The position numbers were made by a program, and so were the translations under genes. A DNA stretch of 36,678 nucleotides from contig JADNRV010000424.1 in NCBI GenBank assembly GCA_015499995.1, forward strand, positions 1-36,678, given 5' to 3'. Of this stretch, positions 11,732 to 24,633 are shown piece by piece (position 1 is the stretch's first letter; each line of letters opens with the position of its first letter). The DNA comes from Flammula alnicola (lineage: Eukaryota > Basidiomycota > Agaricomycetes > Agaricales > Strophariaceae). Below the pieces are notes generated by a model. That model made no database searches. It was given only the letters and a program-made list of their open reading frames with translations, and was not told where the DNA came from.

Positions 11732-12048
11732 GAAATTGAATATGCTTCTGCTCAAGGCAGTATGTAGAATTATTGTATGAACACTCTAAACAATCACAAC
11801 GCACATGTATCCAGATTTATCCAACCATCAGGATTAATACATCCTTCCTTTTTCAGCGACTGTATAGTCGTCTGGGAATAGCCGAAAGCCGCAAACCTTG
11901 ATTTTTAGTGTACACAACAAGTACAAACACATTGCTCGCAAGGTGAGTCTGTGCTGACCATTGTGCTCGACGTCAAACATATCCTCACCGTTTGAGACAG
12001 CAAGCCGACACCATCCCCTACTGCCGCCTCAAGAAGTCGCAAAAAAAA
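11732..12048 (+). promoter_or_regulatory. rps5 upstream region with possible 5'-UTR intron
   Basis: This 317-bp gap serves as the rps5 promoter and leader. A GTGAGT donor near 11942 and a GAGACAG acceptor near 12000 could bound a leader intron ending just before the ATG, a common arrangement in fungal ribosomal protein genes. The intron is a proposal; no transcript evidence is visible. Confidence 0.35.
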
Positions 12049-13519
<1,471 letters not shown>

Positions 13520-14255
13520 GCTAGAAGTAGTGTTGCCGCCGAAGCGAAGCGAAGCGAGGCGGAGTGAACACTTCGAATCAACTCGAATTTTCGAGTTGGG
13601 TCGAAGTGTCACCTCGAGGTACTTCGCGAGGTCGGTGTTCTCCGCCATCAAAGCTCCAACCAATGAAATGATCAGAAAACTCAACCTGGGAAAGAAATCA
13701 AACTGGCCTGATCTGAACTCACCTCGCAACCAAATTGATTAGATATGATAAACCCAGCACCTACACTGTAGAAATTGCTTGTTGAAGTTATTGAGTCAAA
13801 TGAAAACCATTGCTCTGCATTTTTGAGGTTCTGATGAACCTAATCGATGGGCGACAGCTTTTTCAGATATTTGAACACAAGATACCCCATGTCGGTGGGA
13901 TTTTGTACATGATGGCGTTAACTTTGCTGTATTACGCCCCCTTTGATGAAAAGGTGGGGTAGATTCTGCATAAGAAATAATGATATAATTTCTTGGTTAC
14001 TTCTAATGGTATCGCGTCCAGATTAGAGGCAAAAATAAAGGGAGGGGGCATAGAGCGTCATGAGCAAGTCAAGTCGAACGCAAAGGCGGACGCGCGGTGC
14101 CATCACGTGTCCGATTTGATGCACTTCGTGTCACCTCGTCGAGGTGACCTCGAACCAACTCGTTGACAACGAAGTGATCCGAAGTGGTGCATTTTCGAAC
14201 CGAAGCGAAGTCTACCTCGAAGTCACTTCGCTCCGGCGACAACACTAGCTAGAAG
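13520..14255. mobile_element. Non-autonomous hAT-like element (MITE) with 8-bp target duplication
   Basis: The element spans 13528-14247 (720 bp). The left end reads TAGTGTTGCCGCCGAAGCGA; the right end, reverse-complemented, reads TAGTGTTGTCGCCGGAGCGA, so 18 of 20 bases match and the next two also agree. Both ends are flanked directly by GCTAGAAG (13520-13527 and 14248-14255), a perfect 8-bp target-site duplication. An 8-bp duplication plus a TAGTG terminus fits the hAT superfamily. No transposase frame is present, so mobilisation would need an enzyme supplied elsewhere. Subterminal parts are crowded with CGAAGT/ACTTCG words in both orientations and contain strong hairpins, for example arms ACACTTCGA and TCGAAGTGT (13568-13609), and the palindrome at 14130-14148. 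Such words are typical transposase-binding repeats; that role is inferred. Confidence 0.88.
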
Positions 14256-16151
14256 GCGAACTGGTGACCGCGAGACACGAGGCTACTTATCAGGTTACGG
14301 AAATCCCAGAGGTGATTCTAGCCATGACCGTGAGTGCTACACCCAAACCTCATTTGAACTTGTCCAAATTCGAAAATACCAGTATGCTATGTGGAGCAGG
14401 AACGGCCGCATTGTTTTCATCCCAATGACTTGCGCCGACTTGTCGAGTCAATTATGAAAATGATGTGCAGTGACATGATATTATAGCGTTAAACGCTGTA
14501 CATGATACATTATAGCGTTCCGAGCAACACAATCAATTACTGATATACATCGACATATCATATGTACAACAGTCCAGATTCTGGACGTATATGTAGACTA
14601 TTTTCATAGCATTTCATTCTAGGCTATGTGCGGTTCCACGCGCTGGTCGTGGGCAGACAGAATATTAATCTAATACCCGTGTGGTTCTTTCTCTTTCTTC
14701 CTGCCCGCTGCCCTGGTAATTTTGACTCACCCATGTTAAGAATAACAATTTCGGCTCCCACGGAAAGATCGAGACTATGGCTGGCCAACAAGAGCGCGAA
14801 CGTAATCGGTACTATTCGTGACGTTTTTGATTTCACAGCAGCAAGTACAACAGCAAAACAAGTGGAGAGACCCGGAGAGATAAACCAATGGTGGGTGGAT
14901 ATGAGATGGATTGGGTTGGGGATGCCGTGAATGAAATAAAATTGTAAAATGGGATGCGTGGTGGAAGAGGAGGAAAAAAGTTATCCAAAAAATATATATG
15001 TACATGTCAAATAAGAAATGCAAAATAAGCGTGAAACGAAGGAGCACACAGTGACAGATAGAGGGGTCGCGATACAGTAAAGTGAACGAGGAATGGGGGG
15101 ACCAGAAAAATAAACCATTTAGCAAGAAAAAGCCACCCCACTACCATCACCGGCGCAGAAGAACAGATAATTAACAGATTGAGTGTCTGTAATATATGGA
15201 AGTGGAATGAGGAGACGAGGAACTTGAAGACGACTATCCAAAGGGTAAAAGGAAGATAACGAAAACTGGAAGTGGAATGACCTCGAGCTAGAGAGAAGTC
15301 AAGAACCGAGCGAACAACGACATCGGAGAATGAGGGCCACTAGTGGTGACGAAACAACGGAGCCCTCTGCGGTGTAGTAAGTTTTTTTAAAAAATGCCTT
15401 GTGGTAGTTCAGTAGCAGCCAGGATAAGTCCTCCGATTTCCAGTGATTTCCAGGGTAAATTGGATGAAGACGCGTGCAAATAAATACGACGTAAAAATGG
15501 AATAAGAACAAATAGGAGCACTGGTAAGATGTCGACAGGGAAACGAAGTAGTGCAGCACAATGACGTCGGGCAGAGGGGTAAACCAGGGTGCGTCATGAA
15601 TTTTTGCAAGACGGGGGAATGGGTAATGAAGACGAGGAGATGAAAAGGTGGTAATCGCAGCGTTCGTGGTATACATGAGAGGACCGTAAGAGAAAAGTGG
15701 ATAGCTTTTTCGTGGCGATGTTCGTGCGCATCATCTAGGGAGTACAGGGAGTTTTTGCAGAGATAATATGGGGTTGGTGCTTGTCGTTGCGATGATCCCG
15801 GAGGAAAGAGCGGCGATGCAGCAGCAGCGGACTCACAGATCCGCCGGTGCCATTTAGCAATTTCGAACGAAGTAGACGAAATGAATTGCGAAAGAGGCAG
15901 TGACACGGCATCACACCGTGTGTCTGTTTTTCAGGATGCTCGCAAGCAAGCAAGGGAAAACAGGTTTTGGTTTTTATTTTGGCGCTTCCGTTTGGTTTCC
16001 AACCGTTCCACGGAGGGGTAGAGAGGAAAGATGGGTGCGAATGTGACTTCCCATACACCGGGATGGGAAAGGAGCACAAAATAAATCAACGAGCCCAGTA
16101 AGCCGTGTGACGAGAAAATCCAAGGTTATTCAACCAGCATTTTTGGCAGGG
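14256..16151. other. Non-coding stretch of 1.9 kb
   Basis: This is sequence between the mobile element and the 3' end of the AF4-like gene. From about 14,900 to 16,100 it is purine-rich on plus (pyrimidine-rich on minus), typical of an untranslated or spacer region. Minus-strand open frames of 100-165 codons (for example 15906-15409, 15676-15299) are compositional artefacts without domain or splice logic. I see no gene. Confidence 0.5.
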
Positions 16152-18194
16152 CTACCGCGGAGCGGCTGACGAACTCGAGGGTCGCTGGTTCGAAGGCTGT
16201 GGTCCATGTCCTGCCGGCGGTTTCGGATTCTGAGTTTGCAGATGAGCAGACGTCGGGGGTGCGCCGGAGCCGTTCTCCGATGACTCTTCGGGTTTAGGTT
16301 TGGGCACAACACCATCGAGCCCCTTGTAACCATAGGCCTTGCCGAATTCTTTGATCATCGCCTTGCCCATCAGGCAAACCCATCCGATACCTTCTCCGTT
16401 GATGCATTGGTCGGGCCAAAACAACTCGCCCTCCTCATCTTCAAAGTCAGGTTCGTGCTCGTCAGTGGGAAGGAGAGTCGAGAACATCATCCGGGCCCAA
16501 GTATTTGGAAAACATCGACGAAGGAGAGGAAGATTGAGGGTTTGCTGTGCAGTTTGCGTGCAGTAAGCGGTGGCTGAGTATCCAGCAGTCAAATCCTTGA
16601 GATGTTGGACCAGGGTAGGGCTGATCGGTTCAGTGACAGCCGCCATGGCGTTCATAACGTGAGGTGGGATCGGCACTGAACTTTCTCGCAGATGTGGAGG
16701 CACGAGTTTGGATGGTACAGCGCCCGTGTACTGCGATTGACGAGATTGAGCGTGGGCCGCAGCCTGAGCTTGACGGTTTGCTGAGTTCGTGCTGGGTGTA
16801 CTGTCATCTCGGTTCACAGGTGTCGAGTTGGTGCTACTCGGAGAAGGAAGCATAGGTGGCGCCTTTCCATTCAGAAGTCCAAAACTAGCGGCAGAGACTG
16901 GATCTCCCTCCATCGCGGTGGCAGCAGCTGTGGCAATCTTCTTGGACGTGTTTTCGTAAACCTTGTCCATGTCGGAATCCAGATGTCCTCGGACAGTGTA
17001 GAGCATCTGCCTTCCTTGAATAAATGCCTCGATCATCCAACTATGAACGAGGTGTAAAATAAGGAATGAAGGATAAGTTTAATCGGAAACGCTTACATCA
17101 ATCCAAGAAACGCTCGTTCTGCATCACTGATGCCTTCTTCCGTGTGCCATTTTTGTTTACACCAAACAAGGAATGCTGCGATCGTACTCCACGTTTCCTT
17201 ATTGCAAGAACGACGTGCATAGTCTCTGTTCCATATCGAATATGTGAAGCAGATGAGGGCATCGAGGAGTTCCAGACGAGCGATCAAGCCGCCATGTTTG
17301 TGATACGGCGAACTGGGGTGAGGAGGATCCAGAAGGGGCCGATACTCGCGATGGGTTGGTGGGTATGTTGACCAGAAGCGGGCGTCTCCGGAATACTTGA
17401 GCATGCGACCTGCGGCATGGTACTTGTCGTGGAGGGCATCGAAATGGCGTTGGCTGAGCTTTCCCTTCTTGGGCCGTCGGATAGGCACATCTACAGTGGA
17501 CCCACGAACAACAGGTATAACTGCGGCTGGTTCTTCCCGTACCTCGCCATCTTCGCATGGCTCTGAACGCGAGGCAAGATGTGATGGGGTGGGAGCTAGC
17601 TGACGACTGGTGAGTATTGATGGTGGCTGGGGAGGCGGCGGCTGCGAGGGTTGGTAATGGGGCTGATGAGTCTGCTGTGGCGCAGGTGGATGACGCTGAT
17701 TTTGGCTCCGGTCGATAGAAAGATTCGTCCTAGGCCGCTTGACGGCGTCTGGATCGGAAGAAGAGTCAAGTTTCCGCTTGAAGCCGGCAGCCGGTGAAGC
17801 GGCGCGGGAAGCTGGGGGCGACGGTGGTAAAGTGGGTGGGAGGGGTGCATCGAGGTCGCCAATCATCTAGAGATAGATTAGCTTAGAATAATGCATGTAC
17901 GAGCTCTGCAAGCTACAACAGACCTTGAGCTGACTGAGTAGCTGTTCGCGAGTCCATCTCCTGTCGGACTGGGGTGAGCAAAGTGTAGGAAGCTAGAAAC
18001 AAGAGATATACCGTTTCTTTGGCCTCGCTGATGAAGAAGAGGGATGTGGATGGGACGAGGGTGCCATGGGGGACGGACTTTAGGGATGGTGGTGGGAAGA
18101 GGACAAGAGAGAGGGCGCTCTGGCCAACGCAACAATGGAATTGAGAAACTGGGTGTGTCACCGAAACTGTCACCGCGTCACAGGGTCGGCCCAA
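16152..18194 (-). CDS. Nuclear-type protein resembling fungal AF4/FMR2 C-terminal-homology proteins; 5' end unresolved
   Basis: Exons: an open first exon ending at 18012, then 17968-17924, 17866-17097 and 17040-16152; the last three give 568 codons. The first exon encodes FPPPSLKSVPHGTL and PSTSLFFISEAKET. A Pro/Gln-rich region with a basic nuclear-localisation-like stretch (GFKRKLDSS, VKRPRTN) follows, then a conserved helical domain: LSQRHFDALHDKYHAAGRML, DARFWSTYPPTHREYRPLLD, HGGLIARLELLDALICFTYS and AFLGLIWMIEAFIQGRQMLY. A further conserved block, FEDEEGELFWPDQCINGEG, lies near the C-terminus. The helical block resembles the C-terminal domain of AF4/FMR2 proteins, which in animals act in transcription elongation; this is from memory and moderate. 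The ATG at 17866 is not the start because it lies just after a splice acceptor. No in-frame ATG exists in the first open exon, which begins after a stop near 18195. Confidence 0.7.
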
Positions 18195-21100
18195 TCAGGA
18201 TGTCCCCCAGACTCCGACATCCATTCGGCCTGTATAGAATCATTCACTTCTCAGCTGCTAATGTAGCAGTGAACCCCCCCCGCCGAATATGTCCCACAGA
18301 TCACCCAGACATCCACCAATCGCTCCCTGTTCCGTTGCACAATTACAATTGTTCACTGGGACCATTTCTTTTGTGTTCTCGTCGGAGGTCTAAGTCTAAA
18401 CTCAGGCACACCTGCCCTTACCCCCGTCGGATGTGCTGGTCGCCTATCTCGCCGACCATGATCACATTATTTGCTACCAGAGTTGATTCAGCTATGGCAA
18501 CCCTCTGTCACGGCGGAGGTCCATAGCACGGCCTTGCCCAGCGGCGAGAAATTATCTAATCGTCACAATTAATCTACGCACTTAGCGATCGACCCATCAG
18601 GAACCAAATAAGAACTACGGGATAAAGTTCCGAATCCGTTGATCTGGCCCCGATCTGAGATCTCTCACTGCACACCAATATTGCACATCTTGTCCGAGTC
18701 CACTCTGAAATACACCGCTCGTCCATCTACTCGTCCATCGCACCTTCAAAGCGTCACACCCCATGGGACCCCACGTGCCATTCGAATTTAATCTCTTTCA
18801 AATTCCATGCCTTCAAACACACTTAAGCTTTTCACAGTGATAGGCCTGCGAAATTAACTGACGCATGTTCGCCAGTCTACCACGCGCGATATCCGTATTA
18901 CATACGCTTCATGGAATCCATATGCTTCACAGAGAAGAGATATCAGATACTACTTATACGGTCCCGCATCTTCCTTCACCCCCACATAAGTGCCCGAAAA
19001 CCCCAACAGGAAGTCATGGAAAAGGTGCACCACTTGTCACGACTACCCACTCATATTTCCCGCATCCATCGCGGAAGTACTACCAAAATTTTCAATTTGG
19101 GAGCCTTGCGACATGTCCGGGGTATTTACCAATCTCAATCCTACCTACCTACACACCTGCATATTGACCCAGTCGGTCAATACCGAACCCATCTGAATAC
19201 AGATCCAATCCCACATGACAAACAGAGCTTATTCCTCAAGCACTTTCTTTGGTCAGGCGCGGCCCACCAGGTGAACAACCCACCCCATCCCAACATGCCT
19301 CTCATATCAGATGAGGCGGGACGGCGTACCCTCGGTGACTAAACCGAAAAACTATAACAACGACCCCCCACTAGGTACCCACCCTGGTCATACCATACCT
19401 AAATAGCATGCACGGGTTCCCAACCCGGGGCTCCCTCCTGGACTCGGGAACATGGCTGATCAGCTGCCATCATTCGCGTTACGCGTAGTAGCAAGTAGTA
19501 CGCACGTTCCCGAATCAGCTCGAAGAGGGTTAAAGCCCACCCAGTGGTAAGTACATGGTACGGCATGACCCAATGGTACCGGTACATCTAGACTTCGAAT
19601 TCGGCGAGGGGAAAGAAACGCGAAACGCACCCCCGGACTAATTCTGCCTCCTTGAACGGCATGCGGGTTCAGAAGGACACCGATTCGGTTGTGTCCACTT
19701 TTAGCACACGGCGCTCAGGTCACCCGTGCACCCCTCCTAAATCCTAAAGGTCGAATAATAGATAAAGCAACCGTCGACGTCAGCTTTCCCAGACGAGATA
19801 TCTAACTATCGTGGGTAGGTACTTTGACCGGTAGGCTGTCGGTCCTTCAAAGGCTCCAGAGAGTCCCGGTACAAAGTAATTATATATTTACATCTTACCC
19901 ACCTACTCAAAATTCGAGTTTCGCACCTAGCAAACTTCCACCGTCCAAAACGTCAATCAAACGTCCTTGACTTTGTGCGTGGAATGACCCGCGGCTCATG
20001 ACATTGACACCCACCCGATCATGTCAGATTCCTTGCACGAATAAGGACATGGCCAGACAATGTGAGAGATTCGGCATCCGGAGGCTTTGGTGGAGGGATG
20101 AATATTCTCTTGAGAAACTTGTACAGACAACTTATTATCAAGGCCCCATGTCATTATCTGATATATCAGACCCCGGAAAAGAAGGAACATCCCATGCCTG
20201 CATATGGATTCTCCAATAGTAGTCCAGGTCTTACCAATACACTCCGGGGAGTTTACCAATGCAGACTTCATGCAGTCACTGTAAAGGGAGGGCATCGACC
20301 CCCATGATAAACAGTTAATGGGCATTGCATAAGGAAGCAAAAACTTGCCGAGGACGTCGGTCATAAGTCGGGATTCAATGACGGAGGGGCCTGGGGGCTG
20401 CTGACACCAGCCACGGGAGCCCAGCTAGCCCAGCTGATAGACGGTTTTAACTTTTCAGAAATCCCCATCCTTCCATCAATGATCAAAGACCTTTAGCGTT
20501 AGGCAGGGAGTATGAAAGCATAACGAGAACGTGCCTTTTTCGAAGCGTAGGATGGCTCTCCGTCCCCCCATGCCCGCGTCCGTGCCCGTCTACCAGCATT
20601 CAGGATGTGTAAGTGCGCCAGAGTCTAGAGTAGCCGAATCCTGGTTCTTAACATAGACGTACGCGGTTCCGCCATTATTGAGCGGACCTTTCAGGATAGA
20701 TTATATCTAGTCCGTCAGCATATGACCAACACTTGTCTTCTAAGTACTTGAAGGGGAATCGACACCAACTCGTCAAGTCGAGTGCCACAAACTCATCTAG
20801 CCGTATGTACGACGAATCAATGCCGGCATACTTCCGAGAATGGGACGCACCCCTTGTGATGACTATTTCCAGAGACCGGAGAAAGGGGGGTGAAATTGTG
20901 GTGGTGCCAGGTGAATGTTTCCATCGACAAAGGGCCTGTCTTGCCAGTAACATTCCGAGAGACAGGCAGACGCCAGAAACTCGGATGTGATTGAACGCGA
21001 AAACCTGAACAGAGGGTCAGAAATTCAAATCACTGTCCCAAGCGATGCGAGAGTTCTTTGATTTTCTTGATTGAAAGGTGATTTACGAATACATCATTAA

Positions 21101-23198
21101 TTTCCCATCGCTAAACGTGAGGATCTGTTCCATATACTAAATCAACCATGGTCACATTCAGGCGGACATTCACAGGAGAAAATGACAGAGAGGGACGTAC
21201 ATATACAGATATGTTAACGAGCTCCCGGAGTTTCCACACTAATGGAGAGTTGTCAAAAATAAAGCAAGGCTAAAAACAAATCCAATCCCGCATCTGACTG
21301 GTGGGGTGGTCCGATAATATCATTCTGTCACGAAGTCCGTTTGGCCAGGGGCATGTCTGTATCAGCTCCCATAAACACCCACTGCATATCACGCACGCTA
21401 GGAAACATGTCATGGATGATATCAGCAGCGGCGTCCAAGAACTTGAATTATTTCCGAAGGCAGGAGCCATCTAGATGTCCTCCCAAATGGTCAAACGTCC
21501 AACCTTCCAGACCCGCAGCATAATTAATAGCCACGAGGCAATATATTAACATAGACTAGGCAGGGCAATAGCCCTCTGAGACTCTGGGTATTAAACGTTT
21601 AGCAGCTGTCGTCCGCACAAATGAAAGATTCTCTGACCTCCAATGTTTACATCGCACCAGTACGCAAAGAGAATATCTGACTGGCGCGACTGGGTATATA
21701 TCCCGCGACCGTCGTGGTCGTGCTCCGAGACATTCGAGTCCCAGGTGCGGAGGGGGCGGCGACGTCTGGAGCATCTGCTCTTTGCTCTCTGTTTTATTCC
21801 TCTCTACGCACACCCACCCCCTTAACGAACCCATGTATAAAAATAAGCAAGCCAGAAAAGGAACCTTCGCCGAAGACAGCGCATGCTCATGATGATGCAA
21901 ATCTGTGAGAGCGGAAAACACACCTCTTCCTTCCTTCCTTCCTCGTCCCCGGCCGGCGTCTCTTCGATCCAGGTCAAAGTCGGACCTCCAGCCTCCAGAA
22001 TTATCTGGAAAGAGAGACCGAGAGAAAAAATGATCGCCCCACACCCAAATTTCTCGACGTCTCGATGAGAGCAGTGTGAGTTTGCGAACCAGAGGGCTGG
22101 TCCTGGATCGATAGCCGCGGATATGGGTCAATTGAGGAGCAACTCTCTATCAAAACGCACGCCAATAACAGCACTTAGCTCGGGACCTGCCGTCTACCGT
22201 TGTGCGTCATGAACCGTCATGTGGGTCTGGCGCATCGTAACAAGACAAATGAGATGGGAGCCTATGTGCGTCCTGCAGTATGCATGTAGAATTCGGATAG
22301 ATATCGATCAAGATGGATATACGGTCCAAAGTCTGAGAAGAAAAAGACGGTTTCGCAGAGGCCATTCGGTGATCATGATTCGATTCGGGCATGGTGTACA
22401 TGTCTCGACTGATCACAGTGAGAAAAATTGGCAAATCGACCACGAAGAACTGGCAGTTCCCGGACATATCCCGCTAAGCGAGAGACACCGCTGAACATAT
22501 GGAGAAGTCACGTACCAGAATCTTCGTCCAAGTTCGATTCGAATTTTCAGAGGACGTAAAGCCTTCAAAAGTGGGAAATTTCGACATCGAATATTGACTT
22601 GCAGTGTGTACTAACGAAATATATGCAGGTCAACCGCTCGGTGCAAGTAGCATACGTGGCAGAAAGAGTCGAAAGAGGTGGAGCGGGCGAAATTCAAATT
22701 CGCTGCTATTACACGTCACGTTCGCGATCATGCGCGGGACAGTCACAAGCACGTGATCCAATTGTCAAAGGACATGACGCGTCAACTTGTTGGGCCAATC
22801 CGCGTCCGACTCCTCGACAACTCATCAGCTCACGCGATCTCCGAGCGAGACACTTAGTGTCGCGCTGGCCGTCGGATAAACTGGCATGAGGTGCAGCCAG
22901 CTAACATTTATTCAAGGTACAGGTATATATATACAACAAAGCAAGAATCGATGTTGATAAAAAACAGGATATGTTGAGGACACGGTAAGCCACGTTACAA
23001 GAAATAGTGATAGGATGAGAGATAGTTGGACTTGTACACGGGAGTATTATTGAGTCAAGGGAGAGAGAGAGAACGAAGAAACTGATCCAAAAGATGGCAT
23101 TCCGAAGACGCAGGATCCTTGGTCTATGATGAAAAAGATGCAAACAAGATAATGATAAAAAAAAGTCCCCGAAACGGAATCTGAAAACGAGAGCAAGA
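18195..23198. other. Gene-poor stretch of 5.0 kb
   Basis: No gene is supported here. Open frames up to 191 codons occur (22131-21556 minus, 18911-19342 plus) but overlap others on the same strand, lack domains, and are not joined by splice signals. The part from 18.2 to 19.4 kb is C-rich on plus, with CCTACC/GGTAGG words near 19,139, 19,373, 19,812 and 19,892. The last 300 bases before 23,198 are probably the 3' UTR of the next gene. The stretch may hold distal promoter elements of the AF4-like gene, a long non-coding RNA, or a decayed transposon; the sequence alone does not say. Confidence 0.5.
21927..21942. repeat. Short TTCC microsatellite
   Basis: Four perfect TTCC units within a pyrimidine-rich tract. 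It is short and probably of no functional importance. Confidence 0.6.
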
Positions 23199-24633
23199 TC
23201 ACACCCGTGCTCTCTTGGCTCTCGCTCGCTGACGTGAAGGTTTAGCTCGGGACTCAACTGCTGGCGTACTCGTCCGCGATGACGGCAGACTTGTATCAGA
23301 GTCGAGAGAGCGAATCTTCGACGCGCGATTTCGTGTAACCATGCCCTCTGTCGCACTCGCTTCAGGCTCTGGGTCTTTGCTCACTTCTTCGTCCTTTTCG
23401 ATATCGTCTAGTTTACGCTTCTTCGGCGACGTTGGAGTAACAACGGTCTCAACGGAGGTGACCGATGGAGACCGTTCAACCTCCACCAGCGTGTCAACCG
23501 ATACTGAAGACTGAGCTGAGCTGGACCTATTTCGGGCGTGTGATGAGGAGGGAATAGACGGAAGCAATGGAGGTGGCATAGACGAAGACGGAGACTCGGC
23601 GGGTTGAAGGTTTTCGTCCGAAGACGAGTTTTCGACGGGAGCGGATATAATTCGAGGTGACTTCGCTGAGGGTGTAAGTTTCCGTCTTACGCGCGTGCTC
23701 GCTCTGCTTGGCAGAGACGATGCCTCCAGCGATGCTGAGGATGGTTGAATGGGTATGGTGATATCTTCCCCGTCTGCAACAACAAGTGGCTCTGGAGAAG
23801 ATGAAGCTGGAGGTTGGGGCTCCGTTGCGACTGGACGCCGAGTTCGCTTATTCGGAGAAGTGGTTTGAGTATGTTTCTTCGTCGCCGACTTTCCAGACCT
23901 CCTGCGAGATGGCCCTTCGTTTGCGATAATGCCGAAGTACTCGTAGACAGCTTCTTCCATTTGGTCGGAAGTGCTGCGAAGAACCCTCTTATGCGTCTCT
24001 CCACCTGTGCAGTCAGTCGAGTACCATTGACGTTTTACTTGCACGCAGTAAAACTTGTATTGCCAGGCATTGACGAGCAACTTGTATTCGCGAGCGCCAT
24101 TCCAAGGTACTCGGTTCTTGATGAGCCTGGGCTTTTGCACTGTGTGGTGGACAGTGGCGTGATGAGCAAGATGCAAGAAGTGTTAAAAACCGAACAAACG
24201 CACAAGCTATGCTCTCAACGAGTCCTCCAGTAGTCAAATACTTCGATTGAGACCAGAAAATCCAGTGGGCAATGTCACTGGCGCACTGCACGACTTCGAT
24301 TGCGGCGAGGGCGAAGACGAGATCCGAAGGTGGTGGGAGCATCGTCTTCTGCTCTCTCACATTAGCCAGATACTGCTGGACTGGAGGCCAGTCGGACGAG
24401 TATCGGATGTCGTCATCCTCAAACCAGACACCCTTGTTGATCTCTACCGGTGGGGGTGGTTTTGTGGGAGGTGGCGGACGGGCCGTCGGGGGCGATGGGG
24501 GCACGATCTGGTGGGTGGGCCGTGGAGGCGGAAGAGGTTCTGAGCGAGCATCGGAAGTTTGATACGACCAGCGAGGGCAGTTGTGCTCGTTGTCGAAGTC
24601 CATGATCTGGTTGAAGGGTGCTGTGTAATTCAT
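23199..24633 (-). CDS. Lineage-specific basic, Ser/Pro-rich protein of unknown function
   Basis: Two exons (24633-24204 and 24139-23199) give 456 residues. The intron uses GTGCGT and CACACAG with a good branch-like TTTTTAACAC; other donors leave the frame wrong. Residues 30-65 are proline-rich. Residues about 65-215 look like the structured part: KGVWFEDDDIRYSSDWPPVQ, LVFALAAIEVVQ, AHWIFWSQSKYL, NRVPWNGAREYKLLVNAWQY and SDQMEEAVYEYFGIIANEG. The rest is disordered, rich in Ser, Pro and basic clusters (SPKKRKLDD, RQRARAKRARV) that could be nuclear-localisation signals. I do not recognise the family. The composition suggests a nuclear protein; nothing more can be said. Confidence 0.7.

Noticed and set aside
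14775..15906. Minus-strand frames rich in Phe, Leu, His and Ser
   Set aside because: They come from a pyrimidine-rich strand; hydrophobic runs are compositional and do not resemble organised membrane helices.
17097..17866. Separate gene starting at the ATG at 17866
   Set aside because: That ATG directly follows a CTCTAG acceptor, and upstream exons encode conserved sequence in phase, so it is an internal methionine.
18865..19342. Overlapping plus-strand frames of 100 and 143 codons
   Set aside because: Two frames of the same C-rich strand are open at once, which reflects few stop codons in that composition and not coding selection.
21556..22131. Minus-strand open frame of 191 codons
   Set aside because: Composition is Arg/Ser-rich without any domain, several plus-strand frames overlap it, and no splice logic extends it. 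It is best explained by chance in GC-skewed spacer.
22525..22545. tRNA-like GTTCGATTC box
   Set aside because: No acceptor, D or anticodon arms can be folded around it.
23199..24633. Cyclin or cyclin-like protein
   Set aside because: The Trp/Tyr-rich core superficially recalls fungal Pho80-type cyclins, but the cyclin-box order of motifs and key residues is not found.
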